The notes beneath the pieces are model-generated. The model was not told the DNA's origin. It worked only from the letters and a program-made list of their open reading frames with translations, and made no database searches. 64,000 bases of DNA from Pseudanabaena biceps. GTDB taxonomy: Bacteria; Cyanobacteriota; Cyanobacteriia; Pseudanabaenales; Pseudanabaenaceae. The stretch lies in the NCBI GenBank assembly GCA_013361095.1, contig JAATWA010000001.1, forward strand, positions 1,054,001 to 1,118,000, given 5' to 3'. The translations under genes were made by a program, and so were the position numbers. This document shows positions 27,429 to 36,108 of the stretch, one piece after another; position 1 is the first letter of the stretch; each line of letters starts with the position of its first letter.

Positions 27429-29225
27429 ATGTCAAAACCCCATCCCTTTCTTCGTTTAATGCGCTATGCCAGTAAATATCGTCCTCAGATTTGGAGCGCC
27501 ACCACCTATTCGATTTTAAATAAATTTTTTGACCTCGCTCCGCCTGTGTTAATTGGTGCAGCGATCGATTTAGTGCTACAAAAAGAGAACTTTTGGGCAA
27601 ACCCTTTGGGCGTGCAGGGACTCGCCGCACAGTTGTTTGTGCTGTCAGCAATTAGTGGCGTGATTTGGGCTTTGGAGTCAATTTTTGAATATGCCTATGC
27701 CTTGCAATGGCGAAACCTTGCCCAAACCTTGCAACATGATTTGCGTTTAGATACTTATCAACACTTGCAAGAATTAGAACTAGCTTTTTTTGAAGAACGT
27801 AGTTCGGGCGGATTGATGTCGATCTTGAGCGATGATGTCAATCAATTGGAACGATTTCTCGATGGCGGCGCTAATGAAGTAATTCAAGTTTCGGCAACAG
27901 TTTTGTTGATTGGCGGCGCATTTTTTGTGATCACGCCCAATGTGGCTTGGTTAGCGATGTTGCCAATGCCATTTATTCTCTGGGGTTCGATTTGGTTTCA
28001 GAAATTCCTCGCGCCACGTTATGCTGAAGTTCGCGAAAAAGTGGGACAGCTCAATGGTCAGCTAGCCAACAATATCGGCGGTATCACCACGATCAAAGCT
28101 TTTGTCACTGAAGAATATGAACGCAAACGAATTGAGAAGGAAAGCGATCGCTATCGGCAAAGTAATCGCAAGGCAATCGCCTATAGTGCTGCCTTTGTAC
28201 CATTAATTAGAATTTTGATTTTTGGTGGATTTATCGCAATTTTATATTTTGGTGGATTGGAAGTTCAAGCCCAAAGACTTTCTGTTGGTAATTATTCCGT
28301 AATGGTCTACTTGATTCAGCGATTGCTTTGGCCGTTGACTCGTCTCGGTGAAACCCTAGACCAATATCAAAGAGCAATGGCTTCCACCAATCGAATTTTA
28401 GATTTACTAGATACCCCGATCGCGATCCATTCAGGCACAAAATCTCTACCGTCACCAGTTCTTAATCAACTTCCTATTCGTGGTGCAGTTCAGTTACAGG
28501 ATGTCACCTTTGGCTATCGGGCTAATTTCCCCATAGTCGAGAATCTATCTTTAGAAATTGCCGCCAATAAAACTACCGCGATCGTCGGCGCAACGGGTTC
28601 TGGCAAAAGTACCTTGGTTAAGTTACTATTACGCCTCTATGAAGTTCAATCGGGCAAAATTCTCTTAGATGGTATTGATATTCGGGAACTAGAATTGCGA
28701 TCTCTGCGATCGAGCATTGGTTGGGTCAGTCAAGATGTTTTTCTATTTCATGGCTCAGTCTTAGAAAATATTACCTACGGATCATTTAGCGCCACCGTTG
28801 AACAGATTGTGGAAGCCGCCAAAATTGCTGAAGCCCATGATTTTATTGAGGCTCTGCCCGATGGTTACGATACGATTGTGGGTGAACGGGGTCAAAAGCT
28901 CTCAGGTGGTCAGCGTCAGCGCATTGCGATCGCCCGTGCCGTGTTACGCAATCCGCCAATTTTAATCCTAGATGAAGCAACTTCAGCAGTAGATAATGAG
29001 ACCGAATCTGCTATTCAAAAGTCCTTAGATCAGATCACAAAAAATCGCACAACCATTGCGATCGCCCATCGTTTATCCACAATCCGTAATGCCGATCGCA
29101 TCTATGTAATGGATCAAGGTAAGGTAGTGGAAATGGGAACCCATGAGGAGTTAGTCGCTCTCAATGGCATCTACACAGGGCTATGGAATCTACAAACTGG
29201 TCAAGCCCACGAGCAAGTAGCATAA
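27429..29225 (+). CDS. ABC exporter, fused permease and ATPase
   Basis: 598 residues in the MsbA/MdlB layout. A six-helix type 1 exporter domain (about 1-320) is followed by an ATPase with Walker A GATGSGKST near 389, signature LSGGQRQR near 493, Walker B ILILDEATS and the H-loop IAIAHRLST. It would work as a homodimer in the cytoplasmic membrane, or pair with another half. The cargo may be lipid, peptide or drug and cannot be told from sequence. It probably shares a transcript with the channel gene upstream (17-base gap). The stop touches the hairpin at 29224-29270. Confidence 0.92.
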   Translation: MSKPHPFLRLMRYASKYRPQIWSATTYSILNKFFDLAPPVLIGAAIDLVLQKENFWANPLGVQGLAAQLFVLSAISGVIWALESIFEYAYALQWRNLAQTLQHDLRLDTYQHLQELELAFFEERSSGGLMSILSDDVNQLERFLDGGANEVIQVSATVLLIGGAFFVITPNVAWLAMLPMPFILWGSIWFQKFLAPRYAEVREKVGQLNGQLANNIGGITTIKAFVTEEYERKRIEKESDRYRQSNRKAIAYSAAFVPLIRILIFGGFIAILYFGGLEVQAQRLSVGNYSVMVYLIQRLLWPLTRLGETLDQYQRAMASTNRILDLLDTPIAIHSGTKSLPSPVLNQLPIRGAVQLQDVTFGYRANFPIVENLSLEIAANKTTAIVGATGSGKSTLVKLLLRLYEVQSGKILLDGIDIRELELRSLRSSIGWVSQDVFLFHGSVLENITYGSFSATVEQIVEAAKIAEAHDFIEALPDGYDTIVGERGQKLSGGQRQRIAIARAVLRNPPILILDEATSAVDNETESAIQKSLDQITKNRTTIAIAHRLSTIRNADRIYVMDQGKVVEMGTHEELVALNGIYTGLWNLQTGQAHEQVA

Positions 29226-29270
29226 GAACTTTTTGAAAGTGTTGCTTTGCAACACTTTCAAAAAGTTCTT
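29224..29270 (+). terminator. Hairpin with a family B-like end after the ABC gene
   Basis: Perfect arms AAGAACTTTTTGAAAGTGTTGC with a short loop. It is followed by GGAAAGCGCTGTA, the right end of family B elements, so this is probably a truncated family B copy serving as terminator. It overlaps the stop by two bases. Confidence 0.75.
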
Positions 29271-29349
29271 GGAAAGCGCTGTAACACAAGAAATGGTAAA
29301 GCTGCTTCTTGTGTTGGTATAAAATAGTAAAACATGATCAGCAAAAAAT

Positions 29350-29709
29350 ATGGAAGCATTGACAGTTCCTACAGAAGTTAGGACTCTTCATCCTGATATC
29401 TCTCTCGGCAAGATATATCTAGACTGGACTCCACAACCAGGGAACTATATCGACTTAGAAGGCAAGACATACACTGTTTTAGAGCGCCGCCATCGCTATC
29501 AGTTTCGGAGGGGAAAATACCACTTATTTAGCATGTTAGTCTATGTTCAACTAAATCCAGACAATTTAGAGAGAAGCTTTATTAATAATCGTTGGGTGAT
29601 TGGAGATGCCAATTGTCGTTATAACGCCCATTCTGAAATTATTCGCTGTGCTGTTAATCCATATGGATTATGTCAAGGCTGTGAATCTTGGGAAGCCCAA
29701 TTGGAATAA
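29350..29709 (+). CDS. DUF6464 family protein
   Basis: 119 residues. The family-like core is GNYIDLEGKTYTVLERRHRYQF near 37-58, VYVQLNPDN, RWVIGDANCRYNAHSEIIRCAVNP near 80-103, and a terminal C-x-x-C (GLCQGCESW). The four Cys suggest a small metal- or redox-binding end. Cyanobacterial, function unknown. The last seven codons (W E A Q L E stop) lie in the stem of the 69-bp palindrome that follows, so coding sequence is mirrored downstream. Confidence 0.75.
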   Translation: MEALTVPTEVRTLHPDISLGKIYLDWTPQPGNYIDLEGKTYTVLERRHRYQFRRGKYHLFSMLVYVQLNPDNLERSFINNRWVIGDANCRYNAHSEIIRCAVNPYGLCQGCESWEAQLE

Positions 29710-29756
29710 CGGTGTAGCGCAAAGCGCTACACCGTTATTCCAATTGGGCTTCCCAA
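29688..29756. terminator. 69-bp palindrome whose arm is coding sequence
   Basis: Perfect 33-base arms around AAA. The left arm begins inside the DUF6464 gene (22 coding bases) and the right arm is the exact inverse. Tip: GTGTAGCGC-AAA-GCGCTACAC. This is the clearest case of a mirrored gene end. Confidence 0.88.
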
Positions 29757-29797
29757 AAAATAGTGATGCGGCGCTTCGCGCCGCATCACTATTTTTT
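29755..29797. repeat. Palindrome, GCGGCGC core, next to the porin-like gene end
   Basis: Arms AAAAAATAGTGATGCGGCGC around TTC. It overlaps the previous palindrome by two bases and is a likely terminator for the opposite-strand beta-barrel gene. Confidence 0.8.
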
Positions 29798-29812
29798 GAG
29801 TGAGTTAGCCTA

Positions 29813-30313
29813 TTAAAACTGAACGCCTACACCAGCCTGTAAAGAAGTTCCAGCAGAACCGTTGGTTTGACCGTTAAAAGGAATTACAGCATTACTGTAA
29901 AGGAGGATACGGTCATTGAGGCTGACTTCTACACCTGGTTGTAGGGCAAAAGCTGTTTGATCTCCTGTAAGACTGTTGCTTCCACCAACCTTAAACGATG
30001 CACCTGCTCCGAGATAGACATTAGTGCGATCGCCTACAGGCAAATCATAGGAAAGAGTTGGCACAACGGAAGTTCCATCACTACTAAAAATAACTGAGCT
30101 TCTAGCAGAAATAGGAACGCCTTCAAATTTGTAGCGTCCAGCTAAGTTTGCGCCAACGTTGGAAGGTTGGGTGGCGAAGCTTTGTAGTGAAAGACCAGCA
30201 CCCACATAGCTTCCTGGTTGACTAACGGTTTCCGCATTGGCGATCGCGCTGAAAGAAGTCAAAATTGAAGTAGCGATCGCAGCGCCTAGATAGATTTTTG
30301 TAAGAGATTTCAT
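29813..30313 (-). CDS. Small outer-membrane beta-barrel-like protein
   Basis: 166 residues. The signal peptide (about 1-28) is cleaved after AIANA. The mature part is a run of alternating hydrophobic strands rich in Gly, Ser and Thr, ending in the aromatic C-terminus GVGVQF typical of outer-membrane barrels. Six to eight strands would fit an OmpA/OmpX-like barrel. The cargo or role is unknown. Single gene; start ATG at 30313, after a region lacking other ORFs. Confidence 0.75.
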   Translation of the reverse strand: MKSLTKIYLGAAIATSILTSFSAIANAETVSQPGSYVGAGLSLQSFATQPSNVGANLAGRYKFEGVPISARSSVIFSSDGTSVVPTLSYDLPVGDRTNVYLGAGASFKVGGSNSLTGDQTAFALQPGVEVSLNDRILLYSNAVIPFNGQTNGSAGTSLQAGVGVQF

Positions 30314-30524
30314 GAACTTGGTTTCCTGTTAAACTATGACCCTTTTGACTGGAGATAATTGGCATAGTTCCCATTGTTCCTGAAGAATAAAGATAGTAAA
30401 AACTCAAGCACAGAGAGGGTTTCCATGCTTTTGAGGTGATTCCTTCTTAAGAGAATCATTCTAGTGGGTGACCTTCTAATTTTTCTGTTACATTTTTCAT
30501 AATTCATTCAACATCAATTAGGAC

Positions 30525-30575
30525 AATCCAAGAACTGACTGGCGGCGCAGAGCGCCGCCAGTCAGTTCTTGGATT
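30525..30575. repeat. Perfect palindrome, GGCGGCGC core
   Basis: Arms AATCCAAGAACTGACTGGC with core GGCGGCGC-AGA-GCGCCGCC, followed at 30582-30614 by a second perfect hairpin, AATAATTAGTGGTGCG. The 345-base gap contains only these and the next palindrome. Confidence 0.85.
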
Positions 30576-30623
30576 CAGACAAATAATTAGTGGTGCGCCG
30601 CACCGCTAATTATTTTGATGATT

Positions 30624-30665
30624 GAAATAAAGTAAAGCCTTATAACAGGAGGCTTTACTTTATTC
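30624..30665 (-). terminator. Hairpin overlapping the SH3 gene end
   Basis: Minus-strand arms GAATAAAGTAAAGCC and complement. The GAA TAA at the outer end is the last codon and stop of the gene at 30660-31103. Confidence 0.8.
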
Positions 30666-31103
30666 TTTGGTGATGTTGCCTGATCTTACCCAGCCTTCTT
30701 CTTTGGTGCTTTCGTTTCTGACGAGTACCCATTCGCGATCGGGGGTTTCTTTGATGACAGCAACTTTGGCATTAAAATCAGCACCACCAACATTTCGCGC
30801 CGATTGATTGGGATCAGCACGAAATACTAAGCCGATACCTGCATTAACTTTACCCTGATATTTTGCCTCAGTTGTTTTGGGCTTGGCTTTTACTGTGGGT
30901 GTAGGAATTGGCTCAATTTTAATTGCGGCGATCGGAGATTTGGGCGCAGGCATCGTTTTCAGATCGTTAGCAAAAGTAGGTCTGTCAGGACTTTTTCTAT
31001 AGGGCAGAATAACGTACTGCCAACCAAGCGCCACAACTGCGGCAATTAGTCCCAGACTAAAGGCTAAACTCACGCTCGATTTTGCTGTTTCAGGAAATCT
31101 CAT
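30660..31103 (-). CDS. Membrane-anchored bacterial SH3-domain protein
   Basis: 147 residues. One N-terminal membrane segment lies at about 10-30 (VSLAFSLGLIAAVVALGWQYVILPY). A Pro/Lys-rich linker (40-80) leads to an SH3b-like domain at about 83-147 with AGIGLVFRADPNQSARNVGG, AKVAVIKETPDREWVLVRN and EEGWVRSGNI. It probably faces the periplasm and binds cell wall or protein ligands. No enzyme part. It is 163 bases downstream of hisZ on the same strand, with a hairpin between, so independent expression is likely. Confidence 0.75.
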   Translation of the reverse strand: MRFPETAKSSVSLAFSLGLIAAVVALGWQYVILPYRKSPDRPTFANDLKTMPAPKSPIAAIKIEPIPTPTVKAKPKTTEAKYQGKVNAGIGLVFRADPNQSARNVGGADFNAKVAVIKETPDREWVLVRNESTKEEGWVRSGNITKE

Positions 31104-31196
31104 CTGATTGCGAATTGCTTTAATTGATGATTGGTTGAATAGATTACTCTAATTTTCCTCAATTTACATAAATTATTAGGTAGATAAACATAATTA

Positions 31197-31250
31197 AAAC
31201 AAACCCATAAAGTTGTATCCCTACGGGTTACAACTTTATGGGTTTGTTTT
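31197..31250. repeat. Palindrome, AAACCCATAAAG type
   Basis: Arms AAAACAAACCCATAAAGTTG and complement with a loop of about 15 bases. It is a diverged relative of 4042-4094 and 26515-26561 and probably terminates hisZ. Confidence 0.75.
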
Positions 31251-31266
31251 GGTAGAGCAAACTGCC

Positions 31267-32466
31267 TTAATTGAGACTCTCTAGCTCGATCGCACCATCA
31301 CTACTTACCCATGCGATCTGAGCAATACCTCGCGATCGCGCATGGTCACGGACAGCATCGGTTGTCCGAAATTCTAACTCTAGCTCGATCGCACCCATTG
31401 CTGAGTCTTGACGTAACTTCGCGGCATGGGCAAAGGCAAACTGCATTGCCTCGGAGGATTTAGCTACTACCAGACAATCAGTGGCGGGGAGCGTCTGGGG
31501 CAAGCGCGATTGTAAGGCTTGTTGTAATTCTTCGAGATTGAGGCAGAAGCCGATACTGGGATAATTTACATTGTGCGGATGATATACCCCCAACAAGCGA
31601 TCGTATCGACCACCTTGGGCAACTACATAGTTATGGCAAGCTACTTCAAAAACAATGCCTGTGTAATAGTCAAAGGTTTGCATCAGACTCAAATCAAGAA
31701 TCAAGCGATCGCCTGACGCAACTCCTGTACTTTCCCACAGCTCAATGAGAGACTTGAGATAATTGATCTCACCCGTTAGCCCAGAAGTCCACGCACTATT
31801 GGACAAGCGACTAATTACATCTTTCGGTTTACCGCGTAGATCGATTAGCTCTAGGGCATAGCTTTTGACATCAGCGGGCAAGTCCATTTCGGTAATGGCT
31901 ATCCGATCAAGACTAGCCAAGGCTTGACGTAATTTGGCGCGATATTGCTCTGGCAATAAGTCTAGTAAAACCCCTGTTAATCTCACATCCCCTAATACAA
32001 TTTGCCAATCTTGCAGTTCAACGCGATCAAGACTTTCAGCAAGGAGCATCAAAATTTCGCCATCAGCTAGTAAGCCTGATGCACCCAATAGCTCTACACC
32101 CGCTTGAAAGGATTCTTCAGAGCTATTGTTAGCGCATCGACGAAAAACATTGGCGTTGTAATAGAGTCGTTGCGGACAGGTTGCCACATTTTGTCCAAGA
32201 CGGGCGGCATAGGCGCGGGCGATCGAAGCCGTAAATTCGGGACGCAAGCCTAAAATATCGATGCTATTGCTGTGCAGTTGGATCACCGACTCGGGATCGA
32301 CGGCTCCGCCAGCCGTCAGCGATCGCAAATGTTCGACGGTGGGGGTGATGATGCGTTGATAGCCCCATGACTGAAAAACTTGTTGAATGCGGCTCTCGAT
32401 CCAACGTTTTTGCGCCACGTCTAGGGGAAGTAAATCTTTTGCGCCAGTTGGCAGTTGATGCACCAT
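31267..32466 (-). CDS. hisZ: ATP phosphoribosyltransferase regulatory subunit
   Basis: 399 residues resembling a class II histidyl-tRNA synthetase without tRNA-binding domain. It starts HQLPTGAKDLLPLDVAQKRWIE, with motif 2-like RPEFTASIARAYAARL near 75 and GGRYDRLLGVY near 283. HisZ partners the short HisG to form the first enzyme of histidine synthesis and carries the histidine feedback site. The C-terminal anticodon-binding domain of a true HisRS is absent, and the length fits HisZ. The upstream gene on this strand is the amidase-like gene; an unusual double hairpin lies between. Confidence 0.92.
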   Translation of the reverse strand: MVHQLPTGAKDLLPLDVAQKRWIESRIQQVFQSWGYQRIITPTVEHLRSLTAGGAVDPESVIQLHSNSIDILGLRPEFTASIARAYAARLGQNVATCPQRLYYNANVFRRCANNSSEESFQAGVELLGASGLLADGEILMLLAESLDRVELQDWQIVLGDVRLTGVLLDLLPEQYRAKLRQALASLDRIAITEMDLPADVKSYALELIDLRGKPKDVISRLSNSAWTSGLTGEINYLKSLIELWESTGVASGDRLILDLSLMQTFDYYTGIVFEVACHNYVVAQGGRYDRLLGVYHPHNVNYPSIGFCLNLEELQQALQSRLPQTLPATDCLVVAKSSEAMQFAFAHAAKLRQDSAMGAIELELEFRTTDAVRDHARSRGIAQIAWVSSDGAIELESLN

Positions 32467-32516
32467 ACAGTTCTCTCAGTCTTCGTTTTTTATCGTACCG
32501 TGAATTGGCAAGCAAA

Positions 32517-32593
32517 AAAAACGAAAAGAGTAGAAGCGGCGCGATGCGTGGCTTCTACTCTTTTCGTTTTTGGCGACGCATCGCGCCGCTTCT
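32517..32593. promoter_or_regulatory. Two overlapping, mutually exclusive hairpins
   Basis: Stem 1 pairs 32517-32536 (AAAAACGAAAAGAGTAGAAG) with 32552-32571. Stem 2 pairs 32532-32549 (AGAAGCGGCGCGATGCGT) with 32576-32593. Both are perfect, but they share 32532-32536 and interleave, so only one can form fully. The site lies between the amidase-like gene and hisZ. It could be an attenuator-like switch or two overlapping palindromes of the dispersed family. Confidence 0.7.
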
Positions 32594-32598
32594 AAATT

Positions 32599-33996
32599 TT
32601 AAAAAATGCCTGCGGATTCGTAGAGGCGGCGGAGGAGTGCCAAAATTTTGCGATCATAAAGGGGATCGATCGCCCAGCGTCCTGTCAATTGGGCTAACTT
32701 TGGGGCAATGCCCCTAGCTACTAAATGAAATCTTGGCGCGACTAAGGGCTGGAATAGGGGAGCATTGCAAGCATAGGCTTTGAGGTGTTGGATATGCGCC
32801 CTTACGCCCATTTGCGGCGATGCAAAACTTGCTCCAGAGGTATTGGTCTGCGAAATTGGCGAATTGGCGATCGCAGCTCCTAGACTCGCAAAATTATTTT
32901 GTTCGGGCTGAATGTCTTTCCCAAACCTTAAAAATCCTGTCTCAATACACATCTGGCAAAAAGCAATATCGTGATTTACGCCCTCTAGTTCACCCTCTTC
33001 ACGGTATAACCGAGGTAGGTCACCATATTTATTAAGAGCCGCTTCATTGTTGTTTTTGAGAAACATCAATAGCTGCACTTCAGACGCATTACCCGTGGTC
33101 ATGATCTGATCAATCTGTCCTGTAAAAACCTTAAAAATGGTTTTAAGACAAAGGGTGCGCGTGGTGCTATCCCAAGATACAGATGCATTTAACTCGCGTA
33201 ATGCGATCGCCTGCACATAGACAATACTTTGATGGCGCAAACGACAAGCCATCGGAATTTGGTCGAGATTAAAGCCAAGACGATCCACTAAATCCGCAGG
33301 GACTAACACATTCCCTGAAACCAAAATTCCCTTTTCGTCATAGCTTTGACCATTGAGATTGATATTAATTTCAGGATAGGCGATCGCTTTTTGGCTGATG
33401 CGGCTGGAAGGAGCAAGTACGGGGATCGTGCTGGCGTTTTCCGTAGTCCATGCTTGCAAACCGTCGGCAATTCCGATCGCATAGTCGCGTCGCCTAGTTT
33501 GCATTAGCAAGCGATCCTGTGAGTTGTTGGCAAATACTAACTCCAATAAGAGCGAGGGAATCTTAATCTCTCGGCAAAAACTAAGGCTACCGATACTCGC
33601 GATCGTATCGACCTTAGCGCCTCGATTGGGGATTTCAGGGACACGCTTAGTTAAGGCACTGGTTAAGATTTCAGCCTGTCGCTTACGAATGGCATTGTGG
33701 GTGATGTAGTAGGCAGTTGTGCCGCGCAGTTCGGTGATATTCGTTGTGTCTAGCTGTAGAGATAGCGCCACATCTTGACGAGTTGATCGGGCATTGATCC
33801 AAGCAATTGTTTCTGCCAAATTCAAATCATCACTAGGAACGGCGATCGCTATTCCCCGCGATCGTAATTCGGCAATGACTAAATCTCTAGCGGCGACTAA
33901 TTCCGCAACTTCGATAGTGTTACCCGTCATCTCGCTTAGATCACGAAATGAGCCTTCAAAACCACCATAACCTGCGGCAATAAATATTTTGCCCAT
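32599..33996 (-). CDS. Amidase_3-like protein fused to a glucosaminidase domain
   Basis: 465 residues. Residues 1-185 align with N-acetylmuramoyl-L-alanine amidases, but two of the zinc-ligand positions are changed: the GHGG motif reads GYGG (Tyr10) and the second His position reads LSLQL (Gln81). Glu152 in LLLELVF remains. Residues about 210-290 resemble a copper-amine-oxidase N-terminal-like domain (NLNGQSYDEKGILVSGNVLVP). Residues 300-465 are a glucosaminidase-type domain with CIETGFLRFG near 354, which includes the likely catalytic Glu. The amidase part is probably inactive; wall cleavage may rest on the second enzyme domain. No signal peptide is visible. Confidence 0.8.
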   Translation of the reverse strand: MGKIFIAAGYGGFEGSFRDLSEMTGNTIEVAELVAARDLVIAELRSRGIAIAVPSDDLNLAETIAWINARSTRQDVALSLQLDTTNITELRGTTAYYITHNAIRKRQAEILTSALTKRVPEIPNRGAKVDTIASIGSLSFCREIKIPSLLLELVFANNSQDRLLMQTRRRDYAIGIADGLQAWTTENASTIPVLAPSSRISQKAIAYPEININLNGQSYDEKGILVSGNVLVPADLVDRLGFNLDQIPMACRLRHQSIVYVQAIALRELNASVSWDSTTRTLCLKTIFKVFTGQIDQIMTTGNASEVQLLMFLKNNNEAALNKYGDLPRLYREEGELEGVNHDIAFCQMCIETGFLRFGKDIQPEQNNFASLGAAIANSPISQTNTSGASFASPQMGVRAHIQHLKAYACNAPLFQPLVAPRFHLVARGIAPKLAQLTGRWAIDPLYDRKILALLRRLYESAGIF

Positions 33997-34146
33997 ATGC
34001 TCAATCTCAATAAGTCGGACAGTTGCAGAGAACGAAATTACATCTCAGACATATAGTACCGAGAGTCGCGCCCAAAGCATAACAGAGATTTTGATTACCG
34101 CGCTTTACGCTTTTTCATCCTATAGCGATCGCCAAGTGTCCTAAGA

Positions 34147-34189
34147 CAAGAATTGACAGGCGGCGCTCCGCGCCGCCTGTCAATTCTTG
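34147..34189. terminator. Palindrome downstream of the GNAT gene
   Basis: Perfect arms CAAGAATTGACAGGCGGCGC around TCC. The outer GGGTTTTAAAAC reaches the stop of the acetyltransferase gene at 34194. Confidence 0.8.
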
Positions 34190-34193
34190 GGTT

Positions 34194-34784
34194 TTAAAAC
34201 TTTTTTTGTAATAAAAAGCGTCTGGGAAAACCTAGAAACCAATAATTGAGATACCCCTCTTGATCATGCAAACGATAACCAAGGTGATCATATAGATAGC
34301 GAGCGCCTTCATTATCTTCAAGTACATGCATATACAAACGCGAAAACCCCCATTGCTTAACAGTCTTTTCCGCCGCTAGCAAAAGTTGTTTAGCTGCACC
34401 ACGCCTCCGCCAATGGGGATGCACCGCTAAATTAAAAATATAAGGATGTTGTTGCATATCCCGACCGAGCCAAAATCCCCGACTGGCATGGACAGGAACA
34501 TAGCGCATACAAATTTCTAGGGAGGCGATCGCTTGAAATTTATTAGCAGGATGAGTCGCCACCAAACAGGCATAGCAAGGGGTTTGTTCGCCAAAGCGAC
34601 TATTGAGGTCGAGCATGATGCCATAGCGTAAAATCGGATATACCAAGTTAGTGAAGCCGCGCATCAGGAAGTTAACTGGGCGATCGCTATGACGATAGAA
34701 GCTCTCTGTCAAAATGTCAGATAAATGACCGACATCTCTAGAGTTGGCGTGACGAACAGTAAAAGATGAGGATGGACTTTGCAC
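34194..34784 (-). CDS. GNAT-family N-acetyltransferase
   Basis: 196 residues. The acetyl-CoA-binding motif A is HPHWRRRGAAKQLLLAAEKT near 136-155, preceded by YIFNLAVHP and followed by LYMHVLEDNEGARYLYDHLGY, which is motif B of the family. The N-terminal half (VRHANSRDVGHLSDILTESFY) is the usual first strand and helix. The acceptor may be protein N-terminus, lysine or a small molecule and is not evident. It shows general resemblance to plastid/cyanobacterial GNATs. Single gene. Confidence 0.85.
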   Translation of the reverse strand: MQSPSSSFTVRHANSRDVGHLSDILTESFYRHSDRPVNFLMRGFTNLVYPILRYGIMLDLNSRFGEQTPCYACLVATHPANKFQAIASLEICMRYVPVHASRGFWLGRDMQQHPYIFNLAVHPHWRRRGAAKQLLLAAEKTVKQWGFSRLYMHVLEDNEGARYLYDHLGYRLHDQEGYLNYWFLGFPRRFLLQKKF

Positions 34785-34820
34785 TTTGACTTTGTTTTTT
34801 GAATTATGCCAAGGTACTTA

Positions 34821-34921
34821 CAGCAATTTCTGATCAAACAAACCACAAGAATTTTTTTTAAAGTGTTGCACAGCAACACTTTAAAAAAAATTCTTGGTTT
34901 GGGTTTGAGCGCAAAGCGCTG
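34821..34921 (+). mobile_element. Family B element, copy B5
   Basis: 101 bp between TA dinucleotides (34819-34820 and 34922-34923): CAGCAATTTCTGATCAAAC, hairpin of ACAAGAATTTTTTTTAAAGTG with complement, then TTGAGCGCAAAGCGCTG. It is nearly collinear with B3. Confidence 0.8.
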
Positions 34922-34941
34922 TAATTACTGCTAATCAGCTA

Positions 34942-35000
34942 GCGCAATTAAATATAGAACCTCAAAACCAATAATGCACGCGCAGCGTGCGCTATTAGCT
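34942..35000. repeat. Family F repeat, copy 1
   Basis: CGCAATTAAATATAGAACC, then TCAAAACC and a GCACGCGCAGCGTGC palindrome. A second copy is at 39164-39222 with changes at several places. A further small palindrome, TTAGTGGTCGCGCACCACTAA, follows at about 35008. Confidence 0.65.
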
Positions 35001-35043
35001 TAATAATTTAGTGGTCGCGCACCACTAAGCTAAATCAGGACAT

Positions 35044-35096
35044 AAAACCCAAGAGAGAGTTGCGGCGCGAAGCGCCGCAACTCTCTCTTGGGTTTT
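35044..35096. repeat. Long G-type palindrome upstream of ksgA
   Basis: Perfect arms AAAACCCAAGAGAGAGTTGC with core GCGGCGC-GAA-GCGCCGC. It is bordered by AGGACA and TGTCCT, which recur around other members of the family (297-367, 37926-37984). Confidence 0.85.
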
Positions 35097-35218
35097 GGGT
35101 TTGTCCTAACATAAATGTCTATAGCTATAAATTATTTACAAGGTACTGGCTACTTAATTTAGCGATAATAACTGTGTAGTTACAGCGCTAAGCTTAATTG
35201 TTTTAGCAAGCGATCGCA

Positions 35219-36061
35219 ATGTCCCATCCCGATAAACCAATTTCTGAAAATCCCATTCCTACCTCTACCAAAATCCGTCCCCGCAAGCAATTTGGTCAGC
35301 ATTGGCTGCGAAGTGACGAAGTGCTGCATAAAATTTTGCGGGCGGGGCAGTTGAAACCAAGCGATCGCATTTTAGAAATCGGGCCAGGGACTGGTAATCT
35401 CACCCGCCTATTATTGCCGAGGGTCGAGATGCTGACGGCTGTTGAGATAGACTGGGATCTTTGTGAAAAGCTGCGAAAAACCATGAAGCAGTCTAATTTC
35501 CATCTCATTGAAGGCAGTATTCTTGAAATTCCTTTGCCAGCGCTTGCGAATAAGGTCGTCGCTAATATCCCTTACAACATTACTGGCGAAATTCTTAAAA
35601 AGTTATTAGGAACTCTCGCGGAGCCAATTCAACAATTTGAACAGATCGTGCTGCTAGTTCAGAAAGAAATTGGCGATCGCCTTGCTGCTAAAGCAGGACA
35701 TAAAGCCTACAATGCTCTCAGTGTGCGTATTCAATATCTTGCCGACTGTGAGTTTATCTGTGATGTTCCAGCTACGGCTTTCTATCCACCACCAAAAGTT
35801 AATTCGGCTGTGGTACGGATTATGCCCCGTCCACCAATCACGGTTGCTAGTGATCCTAAGTTTTTAGATCGGTTACTGACACTTGGTTTTGCTACTAAGC
35901 GCAAAATGCTCCGCAATAATCTCATCTCCGAAATTGATCGCGATCGCCTAGTGGAGATTTTAGAAGGAATGGGAATTAATGGACAAGTAAGAGCTGAAGA
36001 TCTTAATGTTGCTCAATGGGTGGCTCTCAGCGAAGCTGTGATCAAAAGTAAGAATTCATAA
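35219..36061 (+). CDS. rsmA: 16S rRNA dimethyladenosine transferase
   Basis: 280 residues of KsgA/RsmA, which dimethylates two adjacent adenines at the 3' end of 16S rRNA using SAM. It begins RPRKQFGQHWLRSDEVLHKI. It has the SAM motif LEIGPGTGNLTRLL near 51-64, the acidic ribose contact AVEIDWDL, the catalytic VVANIPYNITGEIL near 113 (NIPY), and FYPPPKVNSAVVRI near 187. Standard length. The last five codons and stop lie in the left arm of the palindrome at 36045-36107. An ATG close to GCGATCGC gives the start; no alternative is needed. Confidence 0.96.
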   Translation: MSHPDKPISENPIPTSTKIRPRKQFGQHWLRSDEVLHKILRAGQLKPSDRILEIGPGTGNLTRLLLPRVEMLTAVEIDWDLCEKLRKTMKQSNFHLIEGSILEIPLPALANKVVANIPYNITGEILKKLLGTLAEPIQQFEQIVLLVQKEIGDRLAAKAGHKAYNALSVRIQYLADCEFICDVPATAFYPPPKVNSAVVRIMPRPPITVASDPKFLDRLLTLGFATKRKMLRNNLISEIDRDRLVEILEGMGINGQVRAEDLNVAQWVALSEAVIKSKNS

Positions 36062-36107
36062 AACTAAAAATGGCGGAGCCATTTTTAGTTTTATGAATTC
36101 TTACTTT
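36045..36107 (+). terminator. 63-bp palindrome whose arm is the rsmA gene end
   Basis: Perfect 30-base arms: AAAGTAAGAATTCATAAAAC then TAAAAATGGC, with a GGAG-like tip. The first 17 bases are the final codons and stop of rsmA; the far arm is their mirror copy. Confidence 0.88.
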
Positions 36108-36108
36108 G

